64,000 nucleotides of DNA from Polaribacter haliotis (GCF_014784055.1 NZ_CP061813.1:2428001-2492000), one strand, 5' to 3'. Positions 25,846 through 35,182 are shown, counted from the first letter of the stretch. Notes: generated from the letters alone by a model not told the origin. A program made the numbers and translations.

Positions 25846-26184
25846 ATGAAAAAATTTACATTAATTACATTATTTGCGCTATTTGCTTTTGGTACTCAAT
25901 CCATAAAAGCACAATCAGTAGAAAAGAAAATTATTGCAACTTACAAAGGAATGACTGTTTCAGACAATTTTAAATTTGAGGACAGTAAAGGAAACCCAAT
26001 AGTTTTCCATGATGAAGATCAATCTTTTGAAAGTAAGCTTACACTTGTAGATGAAGGCTTAATTGGTAAAAAATTTGTTATTTATTACAAATGGGTAAAT
26101 GTTAACCTTTTTGATAATGCAACAGGTTTAGCTACTGGAGAAACTATGAATGTAAAAAGAATTTTTAAATATGAATTGAAGTAG
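25846..26184 (+). CDS. Small secreted protein of an unnamed three-member family (member 3), probable ECF-regulon member
   Basis: The 112-residue protein has a signal peptide (MKKFTLITLFALFAFGTQSIKA). The mature domain repeats the family pattern: ATYKGMTVSDNFKFEDSKG, IVFHDED, LVDEGLIGKKFVIYYKWVNV and LFDNATGLATGETMNVKRI. It is a tandem duplicate of the gene at 25344. It is preceded by the same bipartite promoter element found next to the sigma-fecR operon 12 kb away, so it may be induced by that surface-signalling system. Function unknown; a small ligand-binding envelope protein is a guess. Confidence 0.8.
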   Translation: MKKFTLITLFALFAFGTQSIKAQSVEKKIIATYKGMTVSDNFKFEDSKGNPIVFHDEDQSFESKLTLVDEGLIGKKFVIYYKWVNVNLFDNATGLATGETMNVKRIFKYELK

Positions 26185-26198
26185 TAACTTCATTTTAT

Positions 26199-26238
26199 AA
26201 AACATAAAAATCCGGTATTTACCGGATTTTTATGTTTT
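26199..26238. terminator. Strong bidirectional terminator
   Basis: A near-perfect 19-bp stem around CCGGTATTTACCGG, with A-rich and T-rich ends, lies between two convergent genes and can terminate both. Confidence 0.9.
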
Positions 26239-26244
26239 ATATAT

Positions 26245-26904
26245 TTAACTCAACTTCATATCCATTAAAATGGCAAAAGTTTGGTTAATATCTTCTTCTT
26301 TTACAACAATTGTCATTTCGTTTGTGGTAGAAATTATTTCTTGCAAAGGAATATCTGCCCAAGCCAATTGCTTTAAAATAAAGTAATAAATACCAGATTG
26401 TTCTTGATTTTCTTTGGGAAGTTTTATAGTAATAGAAGCCAAATCCAGAACATTCGAAATAAGCGATTCTTTTTCGAATATTCTATTTACAAAAGGTTCT
26501 AAATTTTTACTGGTAACAATATTAGTTTCAAAAATCCCTTGTGAAACAGTTAGAAAGTAATCTGAACTTTCAGAAGATTTCATTAAAATTTTTGCGATTT
26601 CTTTTAAAAGTGAAGTAGTATTTTTAAAAGTAAAATCACATAAATCCGATCTTACAATTACGTCTCCTAAATCTAAAGCTAACTTCTTTATGTTTTTACG
26701 AATTCTTAATTCACTTGCAGGAGAAAGTCTGTTAATTGCCATCATTACAGCACCAACCTTAACATCTTTCTTTAATGAAGCAGAAACTTCTGGTAAAATA
26801 ATTCTTGCTAAAGAAGAAACATTAATCAACTTTTCGTTGAGTGCTTCTTCAATAAAAGGTGTTTTTCTAATAGTGCTTTCTACAACTTCTTGTATTGTTT
26901 TCAT
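26245..26904 (-). CDS. ACT-like regulatory protein, often annotated as aspartate kinase
   Basis: The 219-residue protein lacks an aspartate kinase catalytic domain. The N-terminal 90 residues form a helical, DNA-binding-like region (LINVSSLARIILPEVSASLKKDVKVGAVMMAINRL). Two ACT-like halves follow (about 105-160 and 165-215, the latter with GIYYFILKQLAWADIPLQEIISTTNEMTIVVKEEDI). This resembles a small-molecule-sensing regulator. It is 43 bases from gpsA in the same direction and probably precedes it in a message. Ligand unknown. Confidence 0.65.
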   Translation of the reverse strand: MKTIQEVVESTIRKTPFIEEALNEKLINVSSLARIILPEVSASLKKDVKVGAVMMAINRLSPASELRIRKNIKKLALDLGDVIVRSDLCDFTFKNTTSLLKEIAKILMKSSESSDYFLTVSQGIFETNIVTSKNLEPFVNRIFEKESLISNVLDLASITIKLPKENQEQSGIYYFILKQLAWADIPLQEIISTTNEMTIVVKEEDINQTFAILMDMKLS

Positions 26905-26947
26905 GATGATTGTTTAATAAAACATAATAATGTTCAAAATTAAACAA

Positions 26948-27943
26948 TTAATCTAATTTATTAGTCAACTTTTTAAATTCTTTTTTCGCGTCTTTATCTG
27001 CATATAAAACATTGTAAACAGCATCTATAATTGGAGTTTTTGCACCATTTTCTTGCTTCATTTTAAAAGCGCTTTTGGTTGCATAATAACCTTCTGCAAT
27101 CATGCTCATTTCCATTTGAGCAGATTTTACAGTATATCCTTTACCAATCATATTCCCAAATTGTCTGTTTCTACTAAAAACTGAATATCCTGTAACTAAT
27201 AAATCTCCTAAATAAGCAGAGTTATTAATGTTCCGTTTCATTTTATGAACTTTCTTAATAAAACGTTTCATTTCGCGAATTGCGTTACTCATTAACACAG
27301 ACTGAAAATTGTCTCCATAACCCAAACCATGAGCAATTCCTGCAGCAACAGCATAAATATTTTTTAACATTGCTGCATATTCGGTTCCAATAATATCATC
27401 AGAAATTTTGGTTTTTATGTACCAACTTTTTAGTGCTTTTCCAATCTGTTTTGCTTTTTGTTCGTCTTTACAAGCAATTGTTAAATAGGAAAGTCGTTCC
27501 ATAGCAACTTCTTCTGCATGACAAGGCCCTGTAATTACACCAATATTTTCAAATGGAATATTGTATTCTTTGTTAAAATGTTCTCCAATAATTAAACCGG
27601 TTTCTGGTACAATTCCTTTGATAGCAGAAAAAATAATTTTGTCTTTTAAAGATTTGTTTAGTTTCTCTAATTCACTTGTTAAAAAAGCAGAAGGAATTGC
27701 AAAAATTAAGATATCATATTTTGCAACTGTTCTATTGATGTCTTTAGAAAGGTCTAATTTAGTAGCATCAATTTCTGCAGAACGTAAATATTTTGGATTG
27801 TGATTGTTCTTTTTAATGTGCTCAATCGCTTGTGCGCTTCTCATATACCAACCAACTGTGTCTAAATTTTCTGTCAGCATTTTTACAATTGCTGTTGCCC
27901 AACTTCCTCCTCCTAAAACTGCTATCTTTGGTTGTTCATTCAT
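26948..27943 (-). CDS. gpsA: NAD(P)H-dependent glycerol-3-phosphate dehydrogenase
   Basis: The 331-residue enzyme reduces dihydroxyacetone phosphate to sn-glycerol-3-phosphate for phospholipid synthesis. The Rossmann motif AVLGGGSWATAIVKML, the GPCHAEEVA segment and the catalytic-lysine region AAMLKNIYAVAAGIAHGLGYGDN are all present. It reads leftwards and lies upstream of the divergent esterase lipoprotein gene. In this window it is intact, whereas the opposing catabolic enzyme GlpD is frameshifted. Confidence 0.94.
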   Translation of the reverse strand: MNEQPKIAVLGGGSWATAIVKMLTENLDTVGWYMRSAQAIEHIKKNNHNPKYLRSAEIDATKLDLSKDINRTVAKYDILIFAIPSAFLTSELEKLNKSLKDKIIFSAIKGIVPETGLIIGEHFNKEYNIPFENIGVITGPCHAEEVAMERLSYLTIACKDEQKAKQIGKALKSWYIKTKISDDIIGTEYAAMLKNIYAVAAGIAHGLGYGDNFQSVLMSNAIREMKRFIKKVHKMKRNINNSAYLGDLLVTGYSVFSRNRQFGNMIGKGYTVKSAQMEMSMIAEGYYATKSAFKMKQENGAKTPIIDAVYNVLYADKDAKKEFKKLTNKLD

Positions 27944-28036
27944 AATTAATTCATTTTAAAATCAAAAGTAAGAAAACTATTAACTTATAAGGAAACCTTT
28001 GTTGTTTTATTATATTTGTAACTATTAGAACTTACT

Positions 28037-28906
28037 ATGAAAACAACCATTTTTATACTTATTTGCCTTTTTTTTATTGCGATTTCTTGTAAAAATAAAG
28101 TTGATAAAAAGCAGGAACCTCAACCAAAAGTTGAAGAAATAAAATCTACAAAAGCTGCTAATGTTTCCATTCTAAAAAAAGAGTTTGTTATTGAAGGTTT
28201 AAATGATATTTCTCATAAAGTTTGGTTGTATTTACCTCCAAATTATAATGAAAGTACAGAAGATTATGAAGTAATTTACATGCACGATGCACAAAATTTG
28301 TTTGATGAAAAAACCTCTTTTGTTGGAGAATGGGCAGTTGATGAAACGTTGAATGATCTTTATAAAAAAACAGGAAAAAGCTTTATAGTTGTTGGTGTAG
28401 AAAATGGTGGTGAGAAAAGAATTGAAGAATATACGCCTTGGAAAAACGAAAAATATGGTGGAGGAAAAGGTGCAATTTATGTCGATTTTTTAGCAAATAC
28501 TTTAAAACCATATATTGATACTAATTACAGAACAAAATCTGCACCAGAAAATACTGCTATTGTTGGTAGTTCTTTAGGAGGATTAATTTCCTTTTATGGT
28601 GGCTTGAAAAAACCAAAAGTTTTTGGTAAAATTGGTGCACTTTCTACTTCTTTTTGGTTTTCTAATAAAGTAAATGATTTTGCAAAAGAAAATGGAAATC
28701 AGAAAAACTCTAAAATATACTTTTTAGTTGGTGGAAAAGAAGGCGATAACATGGTTCCTGATACTAAAAATATGGCAAATTTATTAGTAGGTTTAGGATT
28801 TCCGAAAGAAAATATTCGAACAAAAATAGTTCCTGAAGGAAAACATACAGAGTCTTTTTGGAAAGCAGAATTTTTAGAAACAATCACTTTTTTATTCAAT
28901 TTATAA
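28037..28906 (+). CDS. Esterase-D/enterochelin-esterase-like lipoprotein
   Basis: The 289-residue protein begins with a lipoprotein signal peptide (lipobox FIAISC). It carries an alpha/beta-hydrolase of the putative esterase family, with [13 protein letters not shown], the nucleophile elbow [10 protein letters not shown] and a C-terminal [10 protein letters not shown] supplying the His. It is probably an envelope esterase acting on ester-linked substrates. A TATATTTG at 28011-28018 may be its -7 promoter element. It is followed after one base by dut, so the two are cotranscribed. Confidence 0.85.
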   Translation: MKTTIFILICLFFIAISCKNKVDKKQEPQPKVEEIKSTKAANVSILKKEFVIEGLNDISHKVWLYLPPNYNESTEDYEVIYMHDAQNLFDEKTSFVGEWAVDETLNDLYKKTGKSFIVVGVENGGEKRIEEYTPWKNEKYGGGKGAIYVDFLANTLKPYIDTNYRTKSAPENTAIVGSSLGGLISFYGGLKKPKVFGKIGALSTSFWFSNKVNDFAKENGNQKNSKIYFLVGGKEGDNMVPDTKNMANLLVGLGFPKENIRTKIVPEGKHTESFWKAEFLETITFLFNL

Positions 28907-28907
28907 A

Positions 28908-29339
28908 ATGAACGTACAAATAATTAACAAATCGAAACACGCAACTCCAAATTACGAAACTGAAGGAGCTGCAGGAATGGATTTAAGAGCAAATATTAGT
29001 GAAGCAATCACCTTAAAGCCTTTAGAAAGAGCCATTGTTAAAACTGGGTTATTTATAGCTTTACCTGTTGGTTTCGAAGCACAAGTAAGACCAAGAAGTG
29101 GTTTGGCTGCAAAAAAAGGAATTACTGTTTTAAATTCTCCTGGAACTGTAGATGCAGATTATCGTGGAGAAATAGGTGTAATATTAGTAAATCTTTCTAA
29201 TGAAGATTTTGTTATAAATGATGGCGAAAGAATTGCGCAATTAATTATTGCAAAACACGAACGTGTAAATTGGAAAGAAGTTGAAGTTTTAAATGAAACA
29301 GAACGTGGTTCTGGTGGTTTTGGAAGTACAGGAGTTTAG
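28908..29339 (+). CDS. dut: Deoxyuridine 5'-triphosphate nucleotidohydrolase
   Basis: The 143-residue trimeric dUTPase shows all five conserved motifs: [41 protein letters not shown] and the C-terminal [11 protein letters not shown]. It hydrolyses dUTP to dUMP, supplying dTMP synthesis and keeping uracil out of DNA. It lies one base after the esterase lipoprotein gene. Confidence 0.97.
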   Translation: MNVQIINKSKHATPNYETEGAAGMDLRANISEAITLKPLERAIVKTGLFIALPVGFEAQVRPRSGLAAKKGITVLNSPGTVDADYRGEIGVILVNLSNEDFVINDGERIAQLIIAKHERVNWKEVEVLNETERGSGGFGSTGV

Positions 29340-29433
29340 GTATATTTAATTAGTTCTCGATACAATTTCGATGAAAAATCGAAATCACTCAAACTGACAT
29401 TTCGAAAAAATTAATAAGTTAAAAACAAAAAAT

Positions 29434-29586
29434 ATGATTTTAGGAGTATGTGAATGGTTAAGTACGAAAACACAGTTTTCAGCAAAAAATATTAGAATAG
29501 TTTTCGTTTTACTGGTACTTTTTGCTGGTTTGGGTCTTGGGGCTTATTTAATTTTATGGTTGGTAAAAATTTTATCTAAAGAATAA
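29434..29586 (+). CDS. Small PspC-domain membrane protein
   Basis: A 50-residue protein begins at the ATG at 29434: it opens MILGVCEWLSTKTQFSAKNI and continues into a single hydrophobic helix (IVFVLLVLFAGLGLGAYLIL). The layout matches minimal PspC domains in which GV..WL....... is followed by a G-rich membrane helix. PspC-type proteins act in envelope stress sensing in enterobacteria; the role of these short versions is unknown. It ends two bases from the convergent GNAT gene. Confidence 0.75.
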   Translation: MILGVCEWLSTKTQFSAKNIRIVFVLLVLFAGLGLGAYLILWLVKILSKE

Positions 29587-29588
29587 AT

Positions 29589-30125
29589 TTAGATTTTTTT
29601 ATAAACCTGACTCATTTTTCGAACCTTATCATGTAATAATTCAAAAGGTAGAAAAGTGTGAGAATGATATTGATACCCAAGTTTTTCGTAAAATTGAAAA
29701 GCTTGTGGTTGCTCATTCATAGCATCTAACCAAATAATTTTGTAGCCTTTTTCTTTAGCTTTTTCTTCCAACCAAGAAAGTAACTCTTTACCAATTCCAT
29801 TTCCTTGCGTTTTTGGATGCAGATAAATACGATGTAATTTAACTTGTTTTTCTTCGGATAAATTAGCGAGTTTTTCATCCCAAACAATTCTAAAATTACC
29901 TACAACTTCATCCTTAAAAAGGATAAAATAATAGTCTGCATTATCCACAGAAAGTTCTTTTAAAATGTTTTCTTTTGAATATTGAGAGTTTATATACCAA
30001 TTGCCATTATCTGTCCAAAAATGTTGTTAAGCTGGAGGATAAATTTCTTGCATCAGCTTAAAAAGAGATTCACAATCTGTATTATGAATCTCTCTTAATT
30101 TTATGTTTTCTGAAACTGTAATCAA
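29589..30125 (-). pseudogene. GNAT-family acetyltransferase with an in-frame stop codon
   Basis: The frame from a TTG at 30125 to 29589 encodes a complete 178-residue GNAT apart from one TAA at 30027-30029. The upstream piece reads through SENIKLREIHNTDCESLFKLMQEIYPPA, cited as its start and end regions, then meets TAA, then QHFWTDNGNWYINSQYSKENI. Many GNATs have YPPxYKHxW here, so the stop probably replaced a Tyr codon. The downstream part has the acetyl-CoA motif YLHPKTQGNGIGKELL and could be translated alone from an ATG at 29948 (119 residues), but it would lack the first strands. The TTG start is three bases beyond the amidohydrolase stop. Confidence 0.75.
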
Positions 30126-30127
30126 TC

Positions 30128-31822
30128 TTATTTTTTATAAATTTCTTCACCATCAAAAACAGTTAAAACTACTTTTGTTTGGTTAATTTGATTTGCTGAA
30201 ATTGTAAAAATATCTTTGTCTAAAACTACAAAATCTGCCAATTTTCCTTCTTTTAAAGAACCAACTTTATCTTCTTGTCTCATTACATAAGCGCCATTTA
30301 AAGTGTAAGCTTTTATTGCTTCTTCCAAAGAAATATTTTGTGGTGCTCTTGTTACTGCATTTTGGATTCCGACAAACGGATTTAAAGAACTCACATTCCA
30401 ATCGCTACTTAATGTAATTCTTGCGCCAGCATCTTTTAAAGATTTTATTGGCACTTGATTGTCGGCCAAATCGCTTCCTAATAAATGATCATTATCATGC
30501 CAATATTGTGGTTGTGTAAACTCGCCACCAACTTGTGCATCTGCAGTTACATTTAAGGTTTTAAAACGATTTAAATCTGCAGAAGTAACCATTTCTACGT
30601 GTGTTAATCTGTGTCTTCCTTTAGTTGTTCCACTTTGTTGAATTGCATTTAAAGCTTCTGTTACGCCACGATTTCCTATTGCGTGAATATGAAAATCGAA
30701 ACCAACAGCTTCTAATTCTTGAATATATTTTGCAGTTCTACTTTCAGTAAAATAGTTCAATCCATTATTGGTTGGTTGATTAAAATAATCTTCCTTATAA
30801 TCTGTATGTAAAGCTGCAGTTGTGTTGTGTGTAATTCCATCAGCATATAATTTTATCTGATTTATTTTTAGCAGACTGTTTTCATTATTAGAAAATAAAC
30901 TTTTTAAAGTAGCAATTTGTGTATCATCATTTTCTGTTGGATAAGCCCACAAACCTAAATTGAATCTTGCAGTTAACTCATCATCATCTGCCAATTTTTT
31001 CCACGTTTTGTGTTGGTTTCTTTTCCAATAAGTTCTTGCATCTGAAACTGAAGTAATTCCGTATTTTGCTAATTCTGGTAAGACATATTCCACCATTCCT
31101 TTGTATTCTCCATCTGCATCATTCAAAGCAGAAACTGCTTGTTGAAAAACAACATCGCCAGCATTATCTACCAAAATTCCTTGTAAAACTCCGTTTTCTT
31201 TTACAATAATTCCTCCTTGTGGGTTTGGTGTTGAAGCTGTAATTCCTGCTAATTCTAAACCTTTTGAGTTTATCCACATAGAATGAGATGTTTGCTCCAT
31301 AATAATTACGGGTCTGTCTAAAACTGCTTCATCAATAATTTCTAAAGGATTTCTGTTTGCATTAAAAAGAGTGTTTATAGAATGACCAAAACCAATAATC
31401 CATTCTACATTTGGGTTGTCTGTTCCAGCTTTTTTAATTGCTGAAATATAATTTTCTGGATCAGTTTCATCTTCATTTAAAGTAAAAACGGTTGTTGTAG
31501 AACCCACTTCCATAGGATGCATGTGTACATCATGAAAACCTGGTAAAACAACTTTTCCTTTTAAATCTATTCTAGTTGCATTCTCATCCGTATTTTTTTC
31601 AGCTTCAGCATTAGAACCTACAAAAAGGATTTCATTTTCATCAATTAAAATGGCTTCTGCCCAAGGATTTGTAGCATCTACAGTAAAAATTTTAGCATTA
31701 AAATATAATTTTTGAGTACTTGTTTCTATGGTATCTGTTTTACTAATTCCGTTTTCTTTAGAACAAGATTTTGAAGCAAAAACAACACTAAATAAAATAA
31801 TTAAAAGTTTCATTTTTCTCAT
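30128..31822 (-). CDS. Amidohydrolase-family lipoprotein (YtcJ-like)
   Basis: The 564-residue protein starts with a lipoprotein signal (lipobox ending FASKSC). It continues with the amidohydrolase-3 fold: VVLPGFHDVHMHP provides two metal-binding His, FDFHIHAIGNRGVTEAL the mid-barrel His pair, RLTHVEMV another His, and LSSDWNVSSLNPF the catalytic Asp. The C-terminal GSLKEGKLADFVVLDKD closes the beta-sandwich. YtcJ-type enzymes hydrolyse amide or ester bonds of largely unknown substrates. Location at the cell envelope is inferred from the lipobox. Confidence 0.88.
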   Translation of the reverse strand: MRKMKLLIILFSVVFASKSCSKENGISKTDTIETSTQKLYFNAKIFTVDATNPWAEAILIDENEILFVGSNAEAEKNTDENATRIDLKGKVVLPGFHDVHMHPMEVGSTTTVFTLNEDETDPENYISAIKKAGTDNPNVEWIIGFGHSINTLFNANRNPLEIIDEAVLDRPVIIMEQTSHSMWINSKGLELAGITASTPNPQGGIIVKENGVLQGILVDNAGDVVFQQAVSALNDADGEYKGMVEYVLPELAKYGITSVSDARTYWKRNQHKTWKKLADDDELTARFNLGLWAYPTENDDTQIATLKSLFSNNENSLLKINQIKLYADGITHNTTAALHTDYKEDYFNQPTNNGLNYFTESRTAKYIQELEAVGFDFHIHAIGNRGVTEALNAIQQSGTTKGRHRLTHVEMVTSADLNRFKTLNVTADAQVGGEFTQPQYWHDNDHLLGSDLADNQVPIKSLKDAGARITLSSDWNVSSLNPFVGIQNAVTRAPQNISLEEAIKAYTLNGAYVMRQEDKVGSLKEGKLADFVVLDKDIFTISANQINQTKVVLTVFDGEEIYKK

Positions 31823-31857
31823 TTTCTTTAAGGTTTATTGAATATAAAGGTATAAAA

Positions 31858-31892
31858 AAACTGCTATAGATTGATTACTTCTATAGCAGTTT
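31858..31892 (-). terminator. Intrinsic terminator of recA
   Basis: A 13-bp stem (AAACTGCTATAGA with its complement) followed on the minus strand by a run of T lies 28 bases beyond the recA stop codon. Confidence 0.88.
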
Positions 31893-31919
31893 GTAAAAAA
31901 TAGTTAGAACTTTTAATAC

Positions 31920-32927
31920 TTATTCTTGATTTTCAATAGCTAATTTTATTTTTCCTTCTAACTCTTCAGCTAAATCTGGGTTGTCTTTAATTAACCCTTT
32001 AACAGCATCTCTTCCCTGGCCAAGTTTTGTTTCACCATAACTAAACCAAGAACCACTTTTCTTTACAATACCTAATTCTACACCAATATCTAAAATCTCT
32101 CCAACTTTAGAAATTCCTTGTCCATACATAATATCGAATTCTGCAATTTGGAAAGGTGGTGCTACTTTATTTTTAACAACTTTAACTTTGGTACTGTTTC
32201 CAATAACTTTGTCTCCGTCTTTAATTTGTGTTCTTCTTCTAATATCTAATCTTACTGAAGCATAAAATTTTAATGCGTTTCCACCAGTTGTTGTTTCTGG
32301 GTTTCCAAACATTACACCAATTTTTTCACGTAATTGGTTAATAAAAATAACAGTACATTTTGTTTTAGATATTGTACCTGTTAATTTACGTAATGCTTGA
32401 GACATTAAACGTGCATGAAGACCCATTTTAGAATCTCCCATTTCACCTTCAATTTCACTTTTTGGCGTTAATGCTGCAACAGAATCAATAACAACAATAT
32501 CAATTGCGCCAGAACGAATTAAGTTTTCGGCAATTTCTAATGCTTGCTCTCCATGATCTGGTTGAGAAATAATTAAGTTATCTATATCTACTCCTAAATT
32601 TTCTGCGTAAAATTTATCGAATGCATGTTCTGCATCAATAAACGCTGCAATTCCGCCCGCTTTTTGTGCTTCTGCAATTGCATGTAACGTTAAAGTTGTT
32701 TTACCAGAAGATTCTGGTCCGTAAATTTCAATAACTCTACCTCTTGGATAACCACCTACGCCTAAAGCTAAATCTAATCCTAAAGAACCAGATGAAATTG
32801 CATCTATATCTTCTGTAACTACATCTCCTAATTTCATTACAGAACCTTTTCCATAAGTCTTATCTAACTTATCTAGAGTTAGTTGAAGTGCTTTAAGTTT
32901 TGCTGCTTTTTCTTTATCTGCTGCCAT
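31920..32927 (-). CDS. recA: Recombinase RecA
   Basis: I place the start at the ATG at 32927 ([15 protein letters not shown]), giving 335 residues. The open frame extends 17 codons further, but those residues are not part of RecA. The Walker A motif [10 protein letters not shown], Walker [13 protein letters not shown], the MAW-like region and loop L2 ([20 protein letters not shown]) are all present. RecA drives homologous recombination and, where present, the SOS response. I see no clear LexA box upstream. It is monocistronic with its own terminator. Confidence 0.97.
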   Translation of the reverse strand: MAADKEKAAKLKALQLTLDKLDKTYGKGSVMKLGDVVTEDIDAISSGSLGLDLALGVGGYPRGRVIEIYGPESSGKTTLTLHAIAEAQKAGGIAAFIDAEHAFDKFYAENLGVDIDNLIISQPDHGEQALEIAENLIRSGAIDIVVIDSVAALTPKSEIEGEMGDSKMGLHARLMSQALRKLTGTISKTKCTVIFINQLREKIGVMFGNPETTTGGNALKFYASVRLDIRRRTQIKDGDKVIGNSTKVKVVKNKVAPPFQIAEFDIMYGQGISKVGEILDIGVELGIVKKSGSWFSYGETKLGQGRDAVKGLIKDNPDLAEELEGKIKLAIENQE

Positions 32928-33035
32928 AAATGTTGCTAATTTTATTTTTGAATAAGTGCCACAAGTTACAAAAAACAACTTTCAATTTCCTAATAATTAC
33001 TATTGATTTTTGTACTATTGTTTCATCAAAAATAA

Positions 33036-33830
33036 ATGATGAAAGATTTTATTAAATTAAAAGAAAAAAATAGTGTTGCAACCATTGAAAAAGGAGAATT
33101 AATCTCTTTTAAAGTTGATGGTTCTGAATATATTCACCAAAAAGGAAGCAAAGGTTGGCGAAAATCGGATGACGAAATGTTTCCTATAATTGGACCTGTT
33201 TCTAAAAATAATTTTAGAGTGCATACCAAAAAAGGAGATGCCATTCAAGACCAACATGGTTTGTTACGTGAAATGGATTATGTTTTAATTTCTTCGGATG
33301 AAAAGACTGCTAAATTCAGTAAAAAGTATGTAAAAAACACGAAGCTAATCAACAGTAAATATCCTGAAAAATCTACTGAAGAAAAATTATTTTGGCCTTT
33401 CGATTTTGCGTTTGAAAAGCATTTTTCTTTAGAAAATAATACGTTAAAAATCGATTTTATAATTACTGCTGAAGCTGGAATGCCTTTTATGTTGGGTTAT
33501 CATCCTGCTTTTTTATTATCTAATTCTGGAAAGGATACTTTACTTGCAAATGATAAAAAAATAACTTTAGAAGAAATTTACGAAGTTGGACACAATGCTT
33601 TTCCTGTGTTAAATACTGATAAAATAATTTTAGAAAATTCAGATAGAAATCATTTAGAGATTTCAACAACAAACTTTAATAATTTTATGTTGTGGACAGA
33701 AGTTGATAATATGTTATGTATTGAGCCAATATCGCAATATACTTCTTATACAGACGAAAAATTTTCTGAAGAAAATATGCGTATTTCTTCTGGAAAAGAG
33801 GAGTTTTCTATAACTATTAAAGTATTATAA
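33036..33830 (+). CDS. Aldose 1-epimerase-family protein
   Basis: The 264-residue protein is a beta-sandwich of the galactose mutarotase-like superfamily, with PIIGPVSKNNFRVH, the DQHGLLREMDYVL region, PFMLGYHPAF (likely active-site His) and CIEPISQYTSY near the end. It resembles the group annotated as aldose 1-epimerase-like or hexose-6-phosphate mutarotase proteins. Sugar specificity is unclear. The next gene starts one base after its stop, so the two are cotranscribed. Confidence 0.82.
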   Translation: MMKDFIKLKEKNSVATIEKGELISFKVDGSEYIHQKGSKGWRKSDDEMFPIIGPVSKNNFRVHTKKGDAIQDQHGLLREMDYVLISSDEKTAKFSKKYVKNTKLINSKYPEKSTEEKLFWPFDFAFEKHFSLENNTLKIDFIITAEAGMPFMLGYHPAFLLSNSGKDTLLANDKKITLEEIYEVGHNAFPVLNTDKIILENSDRNHLEISTTNFNNFMLWTEVDNMLCIEPISQYTSYTDEKFSEENMRISSGKEEFSITIKVL

Positions 33831-33831
33831 A

Positions 33832-34401
33832 TTGATAAAAAAACACCGTCATTTTATCATTCACAAACCTTGGGGAATGATTTCTCAATTTGTAAATCCT
33901 GCAAAAAGGAAGAAAAAATTATTGGGAGATTTACACGATTTTCCTGAAGGAACCATGGCAATTGGTAGATTAGATGTGCCTTCTGAAGGTTTATTGTTAT
34001 TAACAACAGATGGTAAAGTTTCCGCAGAAATTAGATCTAATAAATACGAAAAAGAATATTACGTTCAGGTTGATGGACAAATAAACCAAGAAGCTATAGA
34101 ACAATTAAAAACAGGTGTAGAAATTGGTTTTAACGGTAAAAAGTACACCACAAAGCCTGGTAAAGCATCCATAATTGAAGATCCTAAATTTCCTTTAAGA
34201 AGTCAGAAAATTAGAGACGAAAGACATGGTCCAACAAGTTGGATTTCTATAATTATTAGGGAAGGAAAATTTAGACAAGTAAGAAAAATGACTGCTGCTG
34301 TTGGTTTGCCAACTTTACGTTTAATTCGCGTTAGAATTGGCGAAATTGAATTGAAGAATTTAGAAGTTGGTGGAGTTATTGAGGTGGATCGTTTTACCTA
34401 A
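33832..34401 (+). CDS. 23S rRNA pseudouridine synthase, RsuA/RluE type
   Basis: The 189-residue protein starts with a TTG immediately after the previous gene. A later start would remove the N-terminal strand FIIHKPWGMISQF. The catalytic Asp is in the GRLDVPSEGLLLLTTDG motif, followed by KEYYVQVDG and the C-terminal REGKFRQVRKMTAAVGLPTLRLIRVRIG typical of the RsuA family. There is no S4 domain. The short form without S4 points to RluE-like modification of 23S rRNA; the exact uridine is inference. Confidence 0.9.
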   Translation: MIKKHRHFIIHKPWGMISQFVNPAKRKKKLLGDLHDFPEGTMAIGRLDVPSEGLLLLTTDGKVSAEIRSNKYEKEYYVQVDGQINQEAIEQLKTGVEIGFNGKKYTTKPGKASIIEDPKFPLRSQKIRDERHGPTSWISIIIREGKFRQVRKMTAAVGLPTLRLIRVRIGEIELKNLEVGGVIEVDRFT

Positions 34402-34445
34402 CATTTATCATAAATTATTAATGAAGATAGTTTTAATTTTGTCTT

Positions 34446-34556
34446 ATGGGCAATTCTAATACAACTTTATATTTAGTAGCTGGCGTGATTATTTTTCACT
34501 TTTTAGTTGGTTTTGGGTATTTAATATACAAAATAACTAAAAAGAGAGAGGAATAA
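34446..34556 (+). CDS. Small single-helix membrane protein
   Basis: A 36-residue open frame starts at the ATG at 34446: MGNSNTTLYLVAGVIIFHF continues into LVGFGYLIYKITKKREE. It has one transmembrane helix and a positively charged C-terminus, as expected for a small inner-membrane protein with the tail in the cytoplasm. It ends within a strong terminator hairpin. No family is recognised, and coding status rests on composition only. Confidence 0.45.
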   Translation: MGNSNTTLYLVAGVIIFHFLVGFGYLIYKITKKREE

Positions 34557-34571
34557 ATATTTCTCTCTCTT
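34542..34571. terminator. Bidirectional terminator hairpin
   Basis: AAGAGAGAGGAA pairs with TTTCTCTCTCTT (one mismatch) across a short loop. It lies between the end of the small membrane protein and the convergent outer-membrane barrel gene. Confidence 0.75.
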
Positions 34572-34578
34572 AAAGTAT

Positions 34579-35166
34579 CTAAAATTCAAAGCCTAAATAG
34601 ATTTGCCAAACCCTGTTTTTAGGTTTGTCTTGATCGTAAATATCATTTTGCCCTATGTGGTATCTTGCTCCTAAACTAACACCAGCATCACTTTTAAAAC
34701 CAGCTCCTAAATTTACTCCCCAATCAAAATTTTTGGGTTCGAATTCTTCGGAAGTATCATACAAAACAAATCCAGAATCAAAAGTTTCTTTATGTGAAAT
34801 AGAGAATCCTATTTGTGGACCAGCTTCCAAAAAAAAGCTTTTAATTGGATATAACTTTAACATTAATGGAATATTTATATAATCTAACTTTTGTGTGTAT
34901 GTGCCACTATCATCAACTATTTTATAACCTTGTTGAGAATAGATAATTTCTGGTTGAATTGAAAATATTTTTCCAATATAAGATTCTCCATAAACACCAA
35001 TATGAAATCCATGTAATTTTGCGGTTTCTGAGCTTCCATCGAAACTTACAGAAGATAAATTATAACCTCCTTTTATTCCTGCTGTTGCCTTATTTTTATT
35101 GTCTTGTGCATTTAATGTTGCAATACTTGCAATTATTAACGCAATTGTTAAATATATTGTTTTCAT
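34579..35166 (-). CDS. Outer-membrane beta-barrel protein (PorT/OMP_b-brl type)
   Basis: I take the start at the ATG at 35166 (MKTIYLTIALIIASIATLNAQ), which gives a proper signal peptide and 195 residues; the frame opens 10 codons earlier. The mature part is a series of amphipathic strands (AGIKGGYNLSSVSF, GFHIGVYGESYIG, FSIQPEIIYSQQGYKI, YINIPLMLKLYP, FFLEAGPQIGFSIS) and ends in YLGFEF with a terminal aromatic, the usual signature for insertion in the outer membrane. It follows the zincin lipoprotein gene by 16 bases and is likely in the same unit. Confidence 0.85.
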   Translation of the reverse strand: MKTIYLTIALIIASIATLNAQDNKNKATAGIKGGYNLSSVSFDGSSETAKLHGFHIGVYGESYIGKIFSIQPEIIYSQQGYKIVDDSGTYTQKLDYINIPLMLKLYPIKSFFLEAGPQIGFSISHKETFDSGFVLYDTSEEFEPKNFDWGVNLGAGFKSDAGVSLGARYHIGQNDIYDQDKPKNRVWQIYLGFEF

Positions 35167-35182
35167 TTTTTTTATTTTAAAA

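Noticed and set aside
26245..26904. Aspartate kinase
   Set aside because: There is no kinase catalytic domain; only ACT-like halves and a helical N-terminus are present.
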